From the NCBI GenBank assembly GCA_002067265.1, contig MVQW01000082.1, positions 1 to 18,234 of the forward strand: a stretch of 18,234 nt of DNA. The letters are read 5' to 3'. Positions 1-6,887 of this stretch are shown here, piece by piece; the first letter of the stretch is position 1, and every line of letters starts with the position of its first letter. A program made the position numbers and the translations under genes. The notes under the pieces are model-generated. The model was given only the letters and a program-made list of their open reading frames with translations, had not been told where the DNA came from and made no database searches. This stretch comes from Methanomethylovorans sp. PtaU1.Bin073 (GTDB lineage: Archaea; Halobacteriota; Methanosarcinia; Methanosarcinales; Methanosarcinaceae).

Positions 1-6
1 TTTTGA

Positions 7-79
7 TAGTCCTGGGCGGATTCGAACCACCGTCTTCGGCTCCAAAGGCCGAAAGGATTGACCACTACCCTACAGGACT
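7..79 (-). tRNA. tRNA-Gln (anticodon TTG)
   Basis: Read on the minus strand, the 73-nt sequence folds as a cloverleaf. The 7-bp acceptor stem is AGTCCTG (79-73) paired with CAGGACT (14-8), followed by discriminator A at position 7. The anticodon stem TCGGC/GCCGA encloses the loop CTTTGGA, whose anticodon TTG reads CAA (Gln). The T arm contains GGTTCGAATCC. No CCA is encoded. In archaea this tRNA is normally charged by transamidation of Glu-tRNA(Gln), which is family knowledge and not visible here. An AT-rich TATA-like element lies upstream at about 88-100. The gene points out of the window, and the DRG GTPase ends about 70 bases upstream of it. Confidence 0.93.
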
Positions 80-149
80 ATGCTGTACTATTTAATTAGA
101 ACCGACGCAGGGTCGATATAGACCTGCTGGTTCTTATGGTTATCGATTG

Positions 150-1241
150 TCACTTATTGATGATAAGCGTTACCAGGTCTTCATCCTTGAGCACATGGTC
201 AAGACCTGCCCTCTGGCCGGGGTGCTTGGCAGACCTGCCCCAGATCTGGGAGTACCTGAACTTCCTGCGGAAATCCCTGTGCAGCTTGTCACAAACATCG
301 CCCACGGTGGTGCCGTTCTGCACTATCATGGGCTCTTCTAGATCTGCCGGCCCTCCCTGCGGTTTAAGATAGATCCTGATGAAATCCAGAGCATCGTAGA
401 TGTTGTCTTGCACAATGTGGAGGTCCACATCCCGGTCAGCAGAGATGAACGCTGCATCCGGGAACTTTCTTTTTGCGGCTTCCAGGGTTGCGGGGTCGGC
501 CAGGTCGACCTTGTTCACTGCGATGATGGACGGGATGTACACCCTGTTCCCCATCACGGCATCTATGAGCTGGTCAATGTTTATGTTATCCCTGATGAGC
601 ACGTGGGCGTTGTGGATCTTGTACTCGTTAAGTATGTCCTTGATAAGGTCGTCGTCCAGCTCCAGCTCCTTTGTGGAGCTTATGATGACCCCTCCCCTGT
701 CCTGCCTCTTGATCACCACATCAGGAGCTCTCTGGTCGAGCCGGATGCCGGCCTGATACAGTTCCTCTTTAAGGATATCATAGTGCTGCAGCTGGAACAC
801 GTCCAGCATGAACAGGACGAGGTTGGTGTTCCTGACCACCGCTATGACCTCTTTGCCCCTGCCTCTGCCGCTTGCTGCACCCTTCACCAGTCCGGGAACG
901 TCCAGGATCTGGATGGTGGCGTTCTTATATTCCATGGCACCGGGAATCACATCCAGCGTGGTGAACTCATAGGCCCCCACCTCGGAATTGGCATCCGTGA
1001 GCTTGTTGAGCAGCGTGGACTTACCCACGGACGGGAATCCCACCAGGGTAACGGTGGCATCACCCGATTTCTTTACGGAATAACCTTCGCCTGAAGACTT
1101 GCTTGCAGCTCTCTTTACCACCTCGTCCCTAAGGCGTGCAAGCTTGGCCTTCAGCTTGCCTATGTGATGGGATGTGGCCTTATTATAGACGGTGTTCTTT
1201 AACTCTTCCTCGACCTGCGCGATGTCTTCTTGTATACTCAT
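150..1241 (-). CDS. DRG-family GTP-binding protein (OBG/DRG GTPase with TGS domain)
   Basis: This 363-aa protein is a complete DRG-type GTPase. An N-terminal basic helical region (about 1-60) precedes the G domain. The G domain has the P-loop GFPSVGKS (68-75), the switch I region TTLDVIPG (94-101), DVPG (114-117), NKVD (243-246) and a SA motif near 267-268. A C-terminal TGS domain covers about 288-363. DRG proteins are ribosome-associated translational GTPases shared by archaea and eukaryotes; that role is family knowledge. The ATG is supported by the conserved N-terminal helix and by a TATA-like element about 30-40 bases upstream. GC-rich codon use matches the right flank of the window and contrasts with the adjacent island, so this gene marks the native side of the boundary. 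Confidence 0.93.
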   Translation of the reverse strand: MSIQEDIAQVEEELKNTVYNKATSHHIGKLKAKLARLRDEVVKRAASKSSGEGYSVKKSGDATVTLVGFPSVGKSTLLNKLTDANSEVGAYEFTTLDVIPGAMEYKNATIQILDVPGLVKGAASGRGRGKEVIAVVRNTNLVLFMLDVFQLQHYDILKEELYQAGIRLDQRAPDVVIKRQDRGGVIISSTKELELDDDLIKDILNEYKIHNAHVLIRDNINIDQLIDAVMGNRVYIPSIIAVNKVDLADPATLEAAKRKFPDAAFISADRDVDLHIVQDNIYDALDFIRIYLKPQGGPADLEEPMIVQNGTTVGDVCDKLHRDFRRKFRYSQIWGRSAKHPGQRAGLDHVLKDEDLVTLIINK

Positions 1242-1467
1242 CCGGACCTGCCATTATAATAATAGTAAGATATAATTATACTTTTGCTGCGATTGCGGCT
1301 TTGAATCTTGTCACATGATGGCAATGGGAGTATAAAAAGACATTGTATAGGGGGAGGGTGTAGGTGAAGGAAGAAAAAGTAAAAATAAATAGTTTGCCTA
1401 ACTGACAGAAAAAGGCGAAGATTTGAGTTAGTTTTAGATATTGAAGTAGTATACAACTTTGATTATA
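1242..1467. other. Intergenic junction between the GC-rich flank and the AT-rich island
   Basis: I see no convincing gene in these 226 bases. The right part, read on the minus strand after the methyltransferase stop, contains several T-rich tracts (about 1365-1395) typical of archaeal termination. A six-base inverted pair CTAACT/AGTTAG lies near 1397-1433. The left part holds the DRG promoter. Base composition changes across this stretch, so the left edge of the accessory island probably lies here. I found no transposase, integrase or clear attachment repeat. Confidence 0.4.
1271..1280 (-). promoter_or_regulatory. TATA box of the DRG gene
   Basis: The element TATAATTATA lies about 30-40 bases upstream of the DRG start codon at 1241 on the minus strand. 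This would place the transcription start near 1250 with a short leader. The sequence is self-complementary, so orientation rests on the position of the gene. Confidence 0.45.
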
Positions 1468-2379
1468 CTACCACCACTTAGAACTTCCTTTAAGTTCTTC
1501 TATTGCTTCTTTTTCTTTTGGCTTTCGGAATATAAACAAATGTTCATGTGCAATTAGATAAAAATCATTGCTAACCACTGGCCAATTATTGAAGCTACTT
1601 GTTGTATTCCACTGATGTTTAATAACATCTTCTTTCAAAATAAAGCCTGCATCTAAAAATACTTGCATAACTAAGGTTGAAAGAGGGATATAGTGTTTGC
1701 GTCTCCTTGTGTCACCTATAAGAATCGCACAATACTTGTTTGGTTTTAGAACTCTAAAACATTCTCTTGCAACATGCATCATATTTTTTTCAAATTCGCT
1801 GAGCATACTGATATTAGAAAGATCGTTTTCAATTGAACCTCCACTATATGGAATAATGTTTGCATAGGGAGGATGAGTTGCAATGAGATCAATAGTATTC
1901 GATCCAACCAGGTCTAGATTTCTTGCATCTCCAACATAAGTTTCAAGTCTTGGTTCTACATAACCTTCTTTATAATCTAAATAAGTAAAATCTAGCCTAT
2001 TCCTAGCAACCATAATGGAATCTGGATTGATATCTACTCCTATAGCATTTCGTTCTAAAAGTTTGCACTCTACAAGAGTAGTACCACTTCCAACCATCTG
2101 ATCTAATACAGTATCTCCTTTTTTTGTATAACGTAATATGAGATTTCTTGGAATAATTGGAGACCAATTACCCCGATATTTTCCATCATGTGTTGCCCAA
2201 TTACCCCTATCAGGGAAAGACCAAATGGTTGTTGTTTCAAGTCTGCAATCCCTTGGTTCAAAATTGGATATGTTCCAAATTTTCGATAACTTAATAGGAC
2301 TATTACCAATAAGAACCTCGTTTCGTGTTTCCAGAAAGTCCCTGTACATTTCACAAGTTATGAGTTCCATAATCGACAC
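1468..2379 (-). CDS. Orphan DNA methyltransferase (N4-cytosine/N6-adenine class) with a THPPY catalytic motif
   Basis: This is a SAM-dependent DNA aminomethyltransferase of about 300 aa. A motif X-like segment (SPIIPRNLI, 73-81) is followed by motif I LDQMVGSGTT (92-101), with the acidic SAM-ribose ligand in VDINPD (115-120). The catalytic motif IV is THPPY (168-172), then NIIPYS. Motif order X-I-IV resembles the gamma-type arrangement. Histidine replaces the usual Asp or Ser of (D/S)PPY, so the target base cannot be decided from the motif. RGNW occurs twice in the N-terminal part (58-61 and 69-72). The listed start is GTG; an in-frame ATG at 2370 would shorten the protein by three residues. 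No partner endonuclease is adjacent: the next gene upstream is an unrelated 208-aa protein about 300 bases away. Low GC matches the island. Assignment to the DNA methylase fold is confident; its target sequence is unknown. Confidence 0.82.
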   Translation of the reverse strand: MSIMELITCEMYRDFLETRNEVLIGNSPIKLSKIWNISNFEPRDCRLETTTIWSFPDRGNWATHDGKYRGNWSPIIPRNLILRYTKKGDTVLDQMVGSGTTLVECKLLERNAIGVDINPDSIMVARNRLDFTYLDYKEGYVEPRLETYVGDARNLDLVGSNTIDLIATHPPYANIIPYSGGSIENDLSNISMLSEFEKNMMHVARECFRVLKPNKYCAILIGDTRRRKHYIPLSTLVMQVFLDAGFILKEDVIKHQWNTTSSFNNWPVVSNDFYLIAHEHLFIFRKPKEKEAIEELKGSSKWW

Positions 2380-2675
2380 TTTCCACTGTATAAATAGTAA
2401 AGATATAGATAAATATTTCTGATTAGAACTATATTTACAATTAATGAAATGTAACTTTTTTAAAAATATTACATTGTAGAGAACATACTTTGAATTTTAT
2501 TTTAACACATTAACTTAAAAGGGATTAAAACCCTGAGTAATGTTTGCCAACAAAACAGAAAGGAGATGATTGTGTTTTGTCCAATAAATACTTAAAGTTT
2601 GTTGATACAACTAAATTCATTGTTACTGGTTTCAAGATCTCAGGTAAGCCTGTACATGACTCAAGGAGACGTATT
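2380..2675. other. AT-rich intergenic region with methyltransferase promoter and inverted repeats
   Basis: This stretch of about 300 bases has no clear gene. On the minus strand a TATA-like AAATATTTATC at about 2406-2416 fits the methyltransferase promoter. A perfect 7-bp inverted repeat, AATGTAA (2448-2454) and TTACATT (2469-2475), sits just upstream of it. A small hairpin, AGGG-N7-CCCT, lies near 2519-2533. On the plus strand a stop-free run from 2541 to a TGA at 2688-2690 could encode about 49 residues, including the stretch KFIVTGFKISGKP. It runs against the neighbouring gene and overlaps its 3' end, so it is either chance or a remnant. Confidence 0.35.
2448..2475. repeat. Inverted repeat AATGTAA-N14-TTACATT, possible operator
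   Basis: The two perfect 7-bp arms lie upstream of the TATA-like element of the orphan methyltransferase. Further half-sites, TTACA at about 2435 and TTGTA at about 2474, occur around it. It could be an operator for a winged-helix protein such as the one encoded at 3292-3546, or a weak hairpin. The region is AT-rich, so chance remains possible. Confidence 0.3.
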
Positions 2676-3302
2676 TCACACAACTTTTGATTGCAATTTT
2701 AAATACCACAAATCTTCACGTTCTGAACAGTAATTTTTGTGTTTTTTATTTTCATAGACTGTATACTGTTCAATTGGTGGCTGACCTCTGCAAAAACTCA
2801 TGCAAAGATTGTCAATCTCTTTAGGACTATCCACAAATTGCCTTAACCAGCCTTGATAAAATAATGAAGGAGGGTCATATCTGCTTTCTCTGTGATAGCA
2901 GTAGTCTTGCTCGATGATGAACAGCTGATGTAAGTATGCGGTTATTCGTAGAGGATTTAAGGCATGCTCAAAGTGCTCATCATCAAAAATCTTTATTTCT
3001 TCTTCTGGACAATTATGATAAAAAATGTTGTCGAAACATAATAATAGATCTTTTTTTAGTTCCGGCCTTGACCTAGTACGAAGATAAAGGTCGATCATAA
3101 TACGCAAGTGGTTTGGCTTGAATTCTCTTTCTTTATGCTGTAGCCAAATCTGAAAATTTTTGTTTACGTCATAACTTTTAAATCTTTTAGATAATTTAGA
3201 CGGCCTATATATAAAAATCTCAAAATATTCTTCCTCACAAATACTTTGTTTAGAATCGAATCTGAGATCCCTTACAAGCTCAAATATATCTTCATATTTC
3301 AT
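2676..3302 (-). CDS. Unknown 208-aa protein paired with a winged-helix protein
   Basis: I do not recognise this family. The 208-aa product is predicted soluble, with no signal peptide or membrane segment. It is rich in aromatic and charged residues, and its C-terminal half carries many His and Cys residues, including DYCYHRE near 137, LCMSFCRGQPP near 171 and YCSERED near 196. These could bind a metal, but no standard zinc motif is clear. Its start codon overlaps the end of the upstream winged-helix gene by 11 bases, so the two are almost certainly co-transcribed and translationally coupled. The pair lies between two DNA methyltransferase genes inside the AT-rich island. It could be a co-regulator, an effector with its repressor, or part of the methylation system. 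Coding status is supported by length and coupling only. Confidence 0.6.
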   Translation of the reverse strand: MKYEDIFELVRDLRFDSKQSICEEEYFEIFIYRPSKLSKRFKSYDVNKNFQIWLQHKEREFKPNHLRIMIDLYLRTRSRPELKKDLLLCFDNIFYHNCPEEEIKIFDDEHFEHALNPLRITAYLHQLFIIEQDYCYHRESRYDPPSLFYQGWLRQFVDSPKEIDNLCMSFCRGQPPIEQYTVYENKKHKNYCSEREDLWYLKLQSKVV

Positions 3303-3546
3303 TGATTAATTCCTTACCAAGATCAGTGATTTTGTAAAGCTTGCCTATTTTATCGAATGGATTTAAGCAAACAATCAATTTTTTATCAAGAAGCTCATTG
3401 AGGGAGAAAGAAGATTGAGAAAGAGAGATTTTCATTTTGTTTTTAACTTCGTTTGCTGTTAAAGCCTTTTCAGATTCGTATAATAGATTCAACACGGCTC
3501 TTCTCCTAGATCCTCTCTTTAGCCATGCATATAATTCCCAATCCAT
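3292..3546 (-). CDS. Small winged-helix DNA-binding protein, candidate regulator of the island
   Basis: This 84-aa protein has the shape of a stand-alone winged-helix domain. Helix 1 (GSRRRAVLNLLYES, about 12-25) is followed by ALTANEVKNKM (about 28-38) and a recognition-helix region (SQSSFSLNELLDKKLI, about 43-58). A beta-wing (KIGKLYKITDLGKELI, about 67-82) closes it. This matches the general pattern of archaeal ArsR/MarR-like HTH proteins. Its gene is divergent from the dpnA-like methylase with 93 bases between start codons, and overlaps the downstream 208-aa gene. A palindromic TATA element centred near 3573 is about 27 bases from its ATG, which suggests a leaderless transcript. Divergent placement makes autoregulation and control of dpnA plausible. 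That regulatory role is inference. Confidence 0.72.
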   Translation of the reverse strand: MDWELYAWLKRGSRRRAVLNLLYESEKALTANEVKNKMKISLSQSSFSLNELLDKKLIVCLNPFDKIGKLYKITDLGKELINEI

Positions 3547-3568
3547 ACTTTATTTTAAGTGTGCGACA

Positions 3569-3597
3569 TATTTAAATAAAGTTAAGATCATGTTAAG
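3569..3597. promoter_or_regulatory. Shared divergent promoter: palindromic TATA plus GTTAAG direct repeat with GATC
   Basis: TATTTAAATA (3569-3578) is a perfect palindrome and can act as a TATA box in both directions. Leftward it is about 27 bases from the winged-helix ATG at 3546; rightward it predicts initiation near 3598 for the dpnA-like gene at 3640. Between TATA and that start site lies GTTAAG-ATCAT-GTTAAG (3581-3597), an 11-bp-spaced direct repeat that contains one GATC (3586-3589). This is a good position for a repressor or for methylation-sensitive control. Confidence 0.45.
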
Positions 3598-3639
3598 AAA
3601 AAGTAAAATAAATAACAGCAAAAACAAGTAGAGAAGAGA

Positions 3640-4407
3640 ATGTTATATTATCAAAGAAATGACTTTAAGTTGCTTAAAGGCGATTCCCTGAAAATATTAC
3701 CTCGGATGAAAAAAGATTCGGTTACTACTATCTTTGCAGATCCGCCATATAACCTTTCTAACGATGGAATCACTTGTAAAGCTGGAAAAATGGTAAGTGT
3801 TAACAAAGGAGAATGGGACCGTTCAAAGGGATTCACTCAGGACTTTGAATTTATATATAACTGGATCAAAGCTTGCCAAAGAGTGCTAAAACCTGATGGA
3901 ACAATATGGGTATCAGGAACCATGCATAACATATACCAAGTTGGTTTTGCTCTACAGTCTTTAGGATTTCACATTTTAAATGAAATTTCATGGTATAAAC
4001 CCAATGCACCACCTAATTTGAGCTGCAGATATTTTACTCACACCCATGAAACTATACTATGGGCTAAAAAATCTAAAAAAGCAAAGCACATGTTCAATTA
4101 TGAACTTATGAAGGAATGGGACGATAAACTTGGACCCTCTGGAAAACAGATGAGAAGTATTTGGAATATTCCACTAACTCCACTTTCTGAAAAGAAAAAT
4201 GGGAAGCATCCTACTCAAAAACCAGTAGAACTATTGAAAAGAATCATTGCAGCTTCCTCTGAGAAAGGAGATTTAGTGCTTGATCCATTTAATGGCTCAG
4301 GAACCACTGGAATTGTTGCATACTCACTTGGAAGAAGGTATATAGGCATTGAAATTGATGAGAGATATTTGGATATTACTATAAAGAGATTTGAAGAGGT
4401 ATTTTAG
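3640..4407 (+). CDS. dpnA: DpnA-like (M.DpnIIB-type) GATC N6-adenine DNA methyltransferase
   Basis: This 255-aa beta-class methylase has catalytic ADPPYNLS at 33-40, motif X HPTQKP at 190-195 and SAM-binding LDPFNGSGTTG at 214-224. The segments VSVNKGEWD, SGTMHNIY and NLSCRYFTHTHETILWA closely resemble remembered DpnA (M.DpnIIB) of Streptococcus pneumoniae, which methylates adenine in GATC and acts on single-stranded DNA as well. The other two DpnII components lie convergent and immediately downstream, which reinforces the call. The ATG at 3640 is preceded by a purine-rich AGAGAAGAGA, a weak ribosome-binding site. Unlike the single-operon pneumococcal locus, this gene has its own promoter, shared with the winged-helix gene. 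Low GC matches the island. Confidence 0.88.
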   Translation: MLYYQRNDFKLLKGDSLKILPRMKKDSVTTIFADPPYNLSNDGITCKAGKMVSVNKGEWDRSKGFTQDFEFIYNWIKACQRVLKPDGTIWVSGTMHNIYQVGFALQSLGFHILNEISWYKPNAPPNLSCRYFTHTHETILWAKKSKKAKHMFNYELMKEWDDKLGPSGKQMRSIWNIPLTPLSEKKNGKHPTQKPVELLKRIIAASSEKGDLVLDPFNGSGTTGIVAYSLGRRYIGIEIDERYLDITIKRFEEVF

Positions 4408-4412
4408 AAAAA

Positions 4413-4437
4413 ATTATTACGAATAATTAGTAATAAT
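4413..4437. terminator. Hairpin at the convergent ends of dpnA and dpnM
   Basis: ATTATTAC (4413-4420) and GTAATAAT (4430-4437) form a perfect 8-bp stem with a 9-base loop. It lies between, and partly within, the convergent 3' ends of the two methylase genes, overlapping the last codons of the minus-strand gene. The stem is AT-rich, so it would be a weak structure; a bidirectional terminator is the natural reading. Confidence 0.4.
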
Positions 4438-5454
4438 CAATTCGTTAATGATACCTCTCCCATTCCCGTTTGCATTGATCATTCTTTTTGCAGGAACTCT
4501 TTCAATCTTGAATTCTGAATATAAGTCTTCAAAAAAATGATCTTTTGGATTTTCGTTTTTTGGATCTGAATTGCTCAACATTAATTTTGCACCTTTCAAG
4601 TGCAATTTCTTGTAAAACTCGGCTAACCTTCTTTGAGATTCATCATCAAAGGCATCTTTTGAGTATGAAGTAAAACTTGAAGTCTTGCTAATTGGACGAT
4701 AGGGGGGATCTAGATAAACAAATGTACGTTCATCTACAACCGATTCACACTTTTCAAAATCCCCATGATGTATGTTCACATCTTTCAACACAATTGATGC
4801 GCTTTTTAAGTTTGTTTCATCAAGAATTGTGGGATTTTTATAGCGACCCATAGGAACATTAAACTCTCCCTTTGAATTCACACGGAAAAGCCCATTAAAG
4901 CAAGTCCTATTCAAAAATATCAGTTGAGAAGCTCTTACTATCCAATGTGGACCATAATTGTCAAAATCAATTCTTGATTTACTTTGGTTGAACTTATTCC
5001 TAATATCATAAAAAAACTCCTTTCTGCCATCTTCGTCAAGATCCAAATAGGAGGATTCAAGCAATCTTAATTCTTCAATTAAACTATCAACATCATTTTT
5101 AACTACACAGTAAACTAAGATTAATTCCTCATTTGCATCATATATATGACATTCATCGAATTTAAAGTTTTGAAGAATATAAAATAAGACGGCTCCACCA
5201 CCCACAAAAGACTCCACATACTTGTTAATTTGTCCATTCATAAGACCGGTTGGAAATCTCTTATTAAACTCTTCTATTAATTGCGTTTTCCCACCTGCCC
5301 ATTTTAAAAAAGGTTTAGCAATACTAGAATCTGCAGAAATGTTTTTAATGGATTTTTGAGAAACACAATCCATTGACAAAAATGAATCTAACTTCTGATT
5401 TACACTTTCTTCCCTTGAACCAGCCATTTTGTATTTAACTTGATTGGTGAACAT
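4417..5454 (-). CDS. dpnM: DpnM-like (M.DpnIIA-type) Dam DNA adenine methyltransferase
   Basis: This is an alpha-class D12 (Dam) methylase that modifies adenine in GATC. The SAM-binding segment KPFLKWAGGKTQL is at 47-59 and FVGGGAV at 83-89. FNGLFRVNSKGEFNVPMGRYKNP (from 186) is a typical target-recognition region. The catalytic motif is YLDPPY (247-252), followed by SKTSSFTSY, close to remembered pneumococcal DpnM. Family members usually begin about 10-15 residues before KW, but this frame opens about 50 residues before it. In-frame ATGs at 5427 and 5373 are alternative starts; no strong ribosome-binding site decides between them. It is the last gene of the six-gene operon, 21 bases after the endonuclease gene and convergent with dpnA. 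It should protect the host against the cognate endonuclease. Confidence 0.9.
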   Translation of the reverse strand: MFTNQVKYKMAGSREESVNQKLDSFLSMDCVSQKSIKNISADSSIAKPFLKWAGGKTQLIEEFNKRFPTGLMNGQINKYVESFVGGGAVLFYILQNFKFDECHIYDANEELILVYCVVKNDVDSLIEELRLLESSYLDLDEDGRKEFFYDIRNKFNQSKSRIDFDNYGPHWIVRASQLIFLNRTCFNGLFRVNSKGEFNVPMGRYKNPTILDETNLKSASIVLKDVNIHHGDFEKCESVVDERTFVYLDPPYRPISKTSSFTSYSKDAFDDESQRRLAEFYKKLHLKGAKLMLSNSDPKNENPKDHFFEDLYSEFKIERVPAKRMINANGNGRGIINELIITNYS

Positions 5455-5475
5455 CGAAAAGATAGTAGTGGTTAT

Positions 5476-6399
5476 TTATTGATTAAATATTTCATCTAAA
5501 ATTCCTTTCTTTAGTAAGTATAAATTCAATACATAGTTGTTATTGTTAAATGTTTCCTCAAGTGGCCTTTGCGTAGTCAGCCAGCCTTTCCCGTCAGTGA
5601 CCCAAATCATCTCTATGCCCTGATTACTAAGTTCATTGTATAATATCTTAAATTCACCACAAACGGACTTTAATTTGGAACCGCCACCGTTGTAAAAATT
5701 GGTTTCTATCACAAATAGTTTCTTTGTTAACTTATTGAAAACTGCAAAGTCATAGCTTCTTGCAGATTTTTCAAAATTGATATGATACCCCCAGTGGGAT
5801 TTTATTTTAACTGGTGTGGCTTGACATATCATTTCTAAGTATGTATTTTTGGCTATTGAATTGCGGACTAAAACTTCAACAATCTCTTCCATTAAAGTGC
5901 CACCACGATTTTTTCTCCCATTTGAGTCCAATCCCACTTCAACACCAAAGACATAATCTACAAAATTTTTAATTTTTTTATCGCAAAACAAATCTATTAA
6001 ACCACTTTTTGAGATGAAAGTAAAGTATCTTTCAGCCTCAGCATCTGACACTGAACGCTTAGGGATGAAATCAAAAACTAAATAATCAAGATCTCCTTTT
6101 TGATAATCTTTTATTATCTCAAGGTTACTCTCCCTAACAGCCAACAAAACAGGAAGAGTCTTAATTACTTCAGGGTATTTCATCACAAGACTGATAAAAT
6201 CTCTCTCAATATTTGTTGAACCAATAAGTGAATTCAATATATTTAATTCGATGGTGATTTGATCCAAATTCGCATTTACCTTGTCCCAATTAACGAAGTA
6301 ATCCCATACTTTTATTGATGATTTCAAGCCATTAATGAAATTATTAAAAACGTCTTTCTCAGAAACACCAAGATTATTATAGAAATCAATATATTTCAT
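5476..6399 (-). CDS. DpnII/MboI-type type II restriction endonuclease (GATC)
   Basis: This 307-aa protein resembles R.DpnII along its length. ELNILNSLIGSTNIERDF (51-68) and GVEVGLDSNGRKNRGG (152-167) correspond to conserved segments of the family. A PD-(D/E)XK-type active site is suggested by YDFAV (216-220) and IETNFYNGGGSKL (231-243), equivalent to the EVNFYSGSGSKL region remembered for DpnII. IEMIWVTDGKGW (262-273) is also conserved. DpnII-type enzymes cleave unmethylated GATC, which fits the two flanking methylases. The gene lies 32 bases after the 151-aa gene and 21 bases before dpnM, so endonuclease is transcribed ahead of methylase in one operon with the helicase/ATPase module. Coding appears intact. 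Confidence 0.88.
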   Translation of the reverse strand: MKYIDFYNNLGVSEKDVFNNFINGLKSSIKVWDYFVNWDKVNANLDQITIELNILNSLIGSTNIERDFISLVMKYPEVIKTLPVLLAVRESNLEIIKDYQKGDLDYLVFDFIPKRSVSDAEAERYFTFISKSGLIDLFCDKKIKNFVDYVFGVEVGLDSNGRKNRGGTLMEEIVEVLVRNSIAKNTYLEMICQATPVKIKSHWGYHINFEKSARSYDFAVFNKLTKKLFVIETNFYNGGGSKLKSVCGEFKILYNELSNQGIEMIWVTDGKGWLTTQRPLEETFNNNNYVLNLYLLKKGILDEIFNQ

Positions 6400-6431
6400 G
6401 CTGTTACCTCATTACTTTAGAGGATAATATT

Positions 6432-6887
6432 TTATTCAAAGAAATCATCATCGTCGAAAACATAATCCCCTGTTATCAAATGAGCATAAAGACTTATCAG
6501 CGTCTCCTTTCGATTTACAGAGGAAGCATAGTCTTCCATATCTACAAAATCCAAAATTTTAAGCAATATTGAGAAGCCTCCATTTGCATATCCTTCAAAA
6601 TATTGATATTTATCTGCTGTAAACAAAATTGTAGGATCTTTTGTTTTAATGAAAGCCAACAAGTCCATCATATTTTTATCATCACTTTTAAAAAATTGCA
6701 TCAAAACTCCATCAGCTGCAGGTTTATCTATTGGTCTGAATCTATTGTTAGCGTAACCTATAGCTGCTGAGAGAACTAAAATATCACGATATGTCTTTAG
6801 TATTTGTGCATTAATAAGATCTTTCATTGCGTCTTCATATATTTTGCTTCTTTTGATCCTATATTTGTCATCTGTAAAAACTGCCAT
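6432..6887 (-). CDS. Small protein resembling dnd system-associated protein 4
   Basis: This 151-aa predicted soluble protein has the segment KTYRDILVLSAAIGYANNRFRP near 32-53, then a mid region with DPTILFTADKYQYFEGYANGGFSILLK near 88-114 and an acidic tail (DYVFDDDDFFE). This pattern, especially the FKTYKD-like helix followed by a 'GY.N.R..P' turn and 'YANGGF..L', resembles my memory of the phosphorothioation-linked 'dnd system-associated protein 4' family. That assignment is moderate and unverified. Its ATG directly abuts the stop codon of the upstream SMC ATPase, with a GGAG ribosome-binding site inside the ATPase's last codons, so the two are translationally coupled and probably physically linked. 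The biochemical role of the family is not known to me. Confidence 0.55.
   Translation of the reverse strand: MAVFTDDKYRIKRSKIYEDAMKDLINAQILKTYRDILVLSAAIGYANNRFRPIDKPAADGVLMQFFKSDDKNMMDLLAFIKTKDPTILFTADKYQYFEGYANGGFSILLKILDFVDMEDYASSVNRKETLISLYAHLITGDYVFDDDDFFE

Noticed and set aside
7..79. tRNA-Gln as the integration site of the defence island
   Set aside because: Its 3' end points out of the window, the native DRG gene lies between it and the island, and I saw no tRNA fragment at the right edge of the island near 11277-11385.
408..1094. Long plus-strand frame of 228 codons antisense to the DRG gene
   Set aside because: It lies wholly opposite a well-conserved GTPase and has no family features; it is a codon-bias shadow.
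1238..1456. Minus-strand 72-codon frame beside the DRG gene
   Set aside because: Low-complexity composition, overlap with the DRG start and T-rich terminator-like sequence; no ribosome-binding site or recognisable domain.
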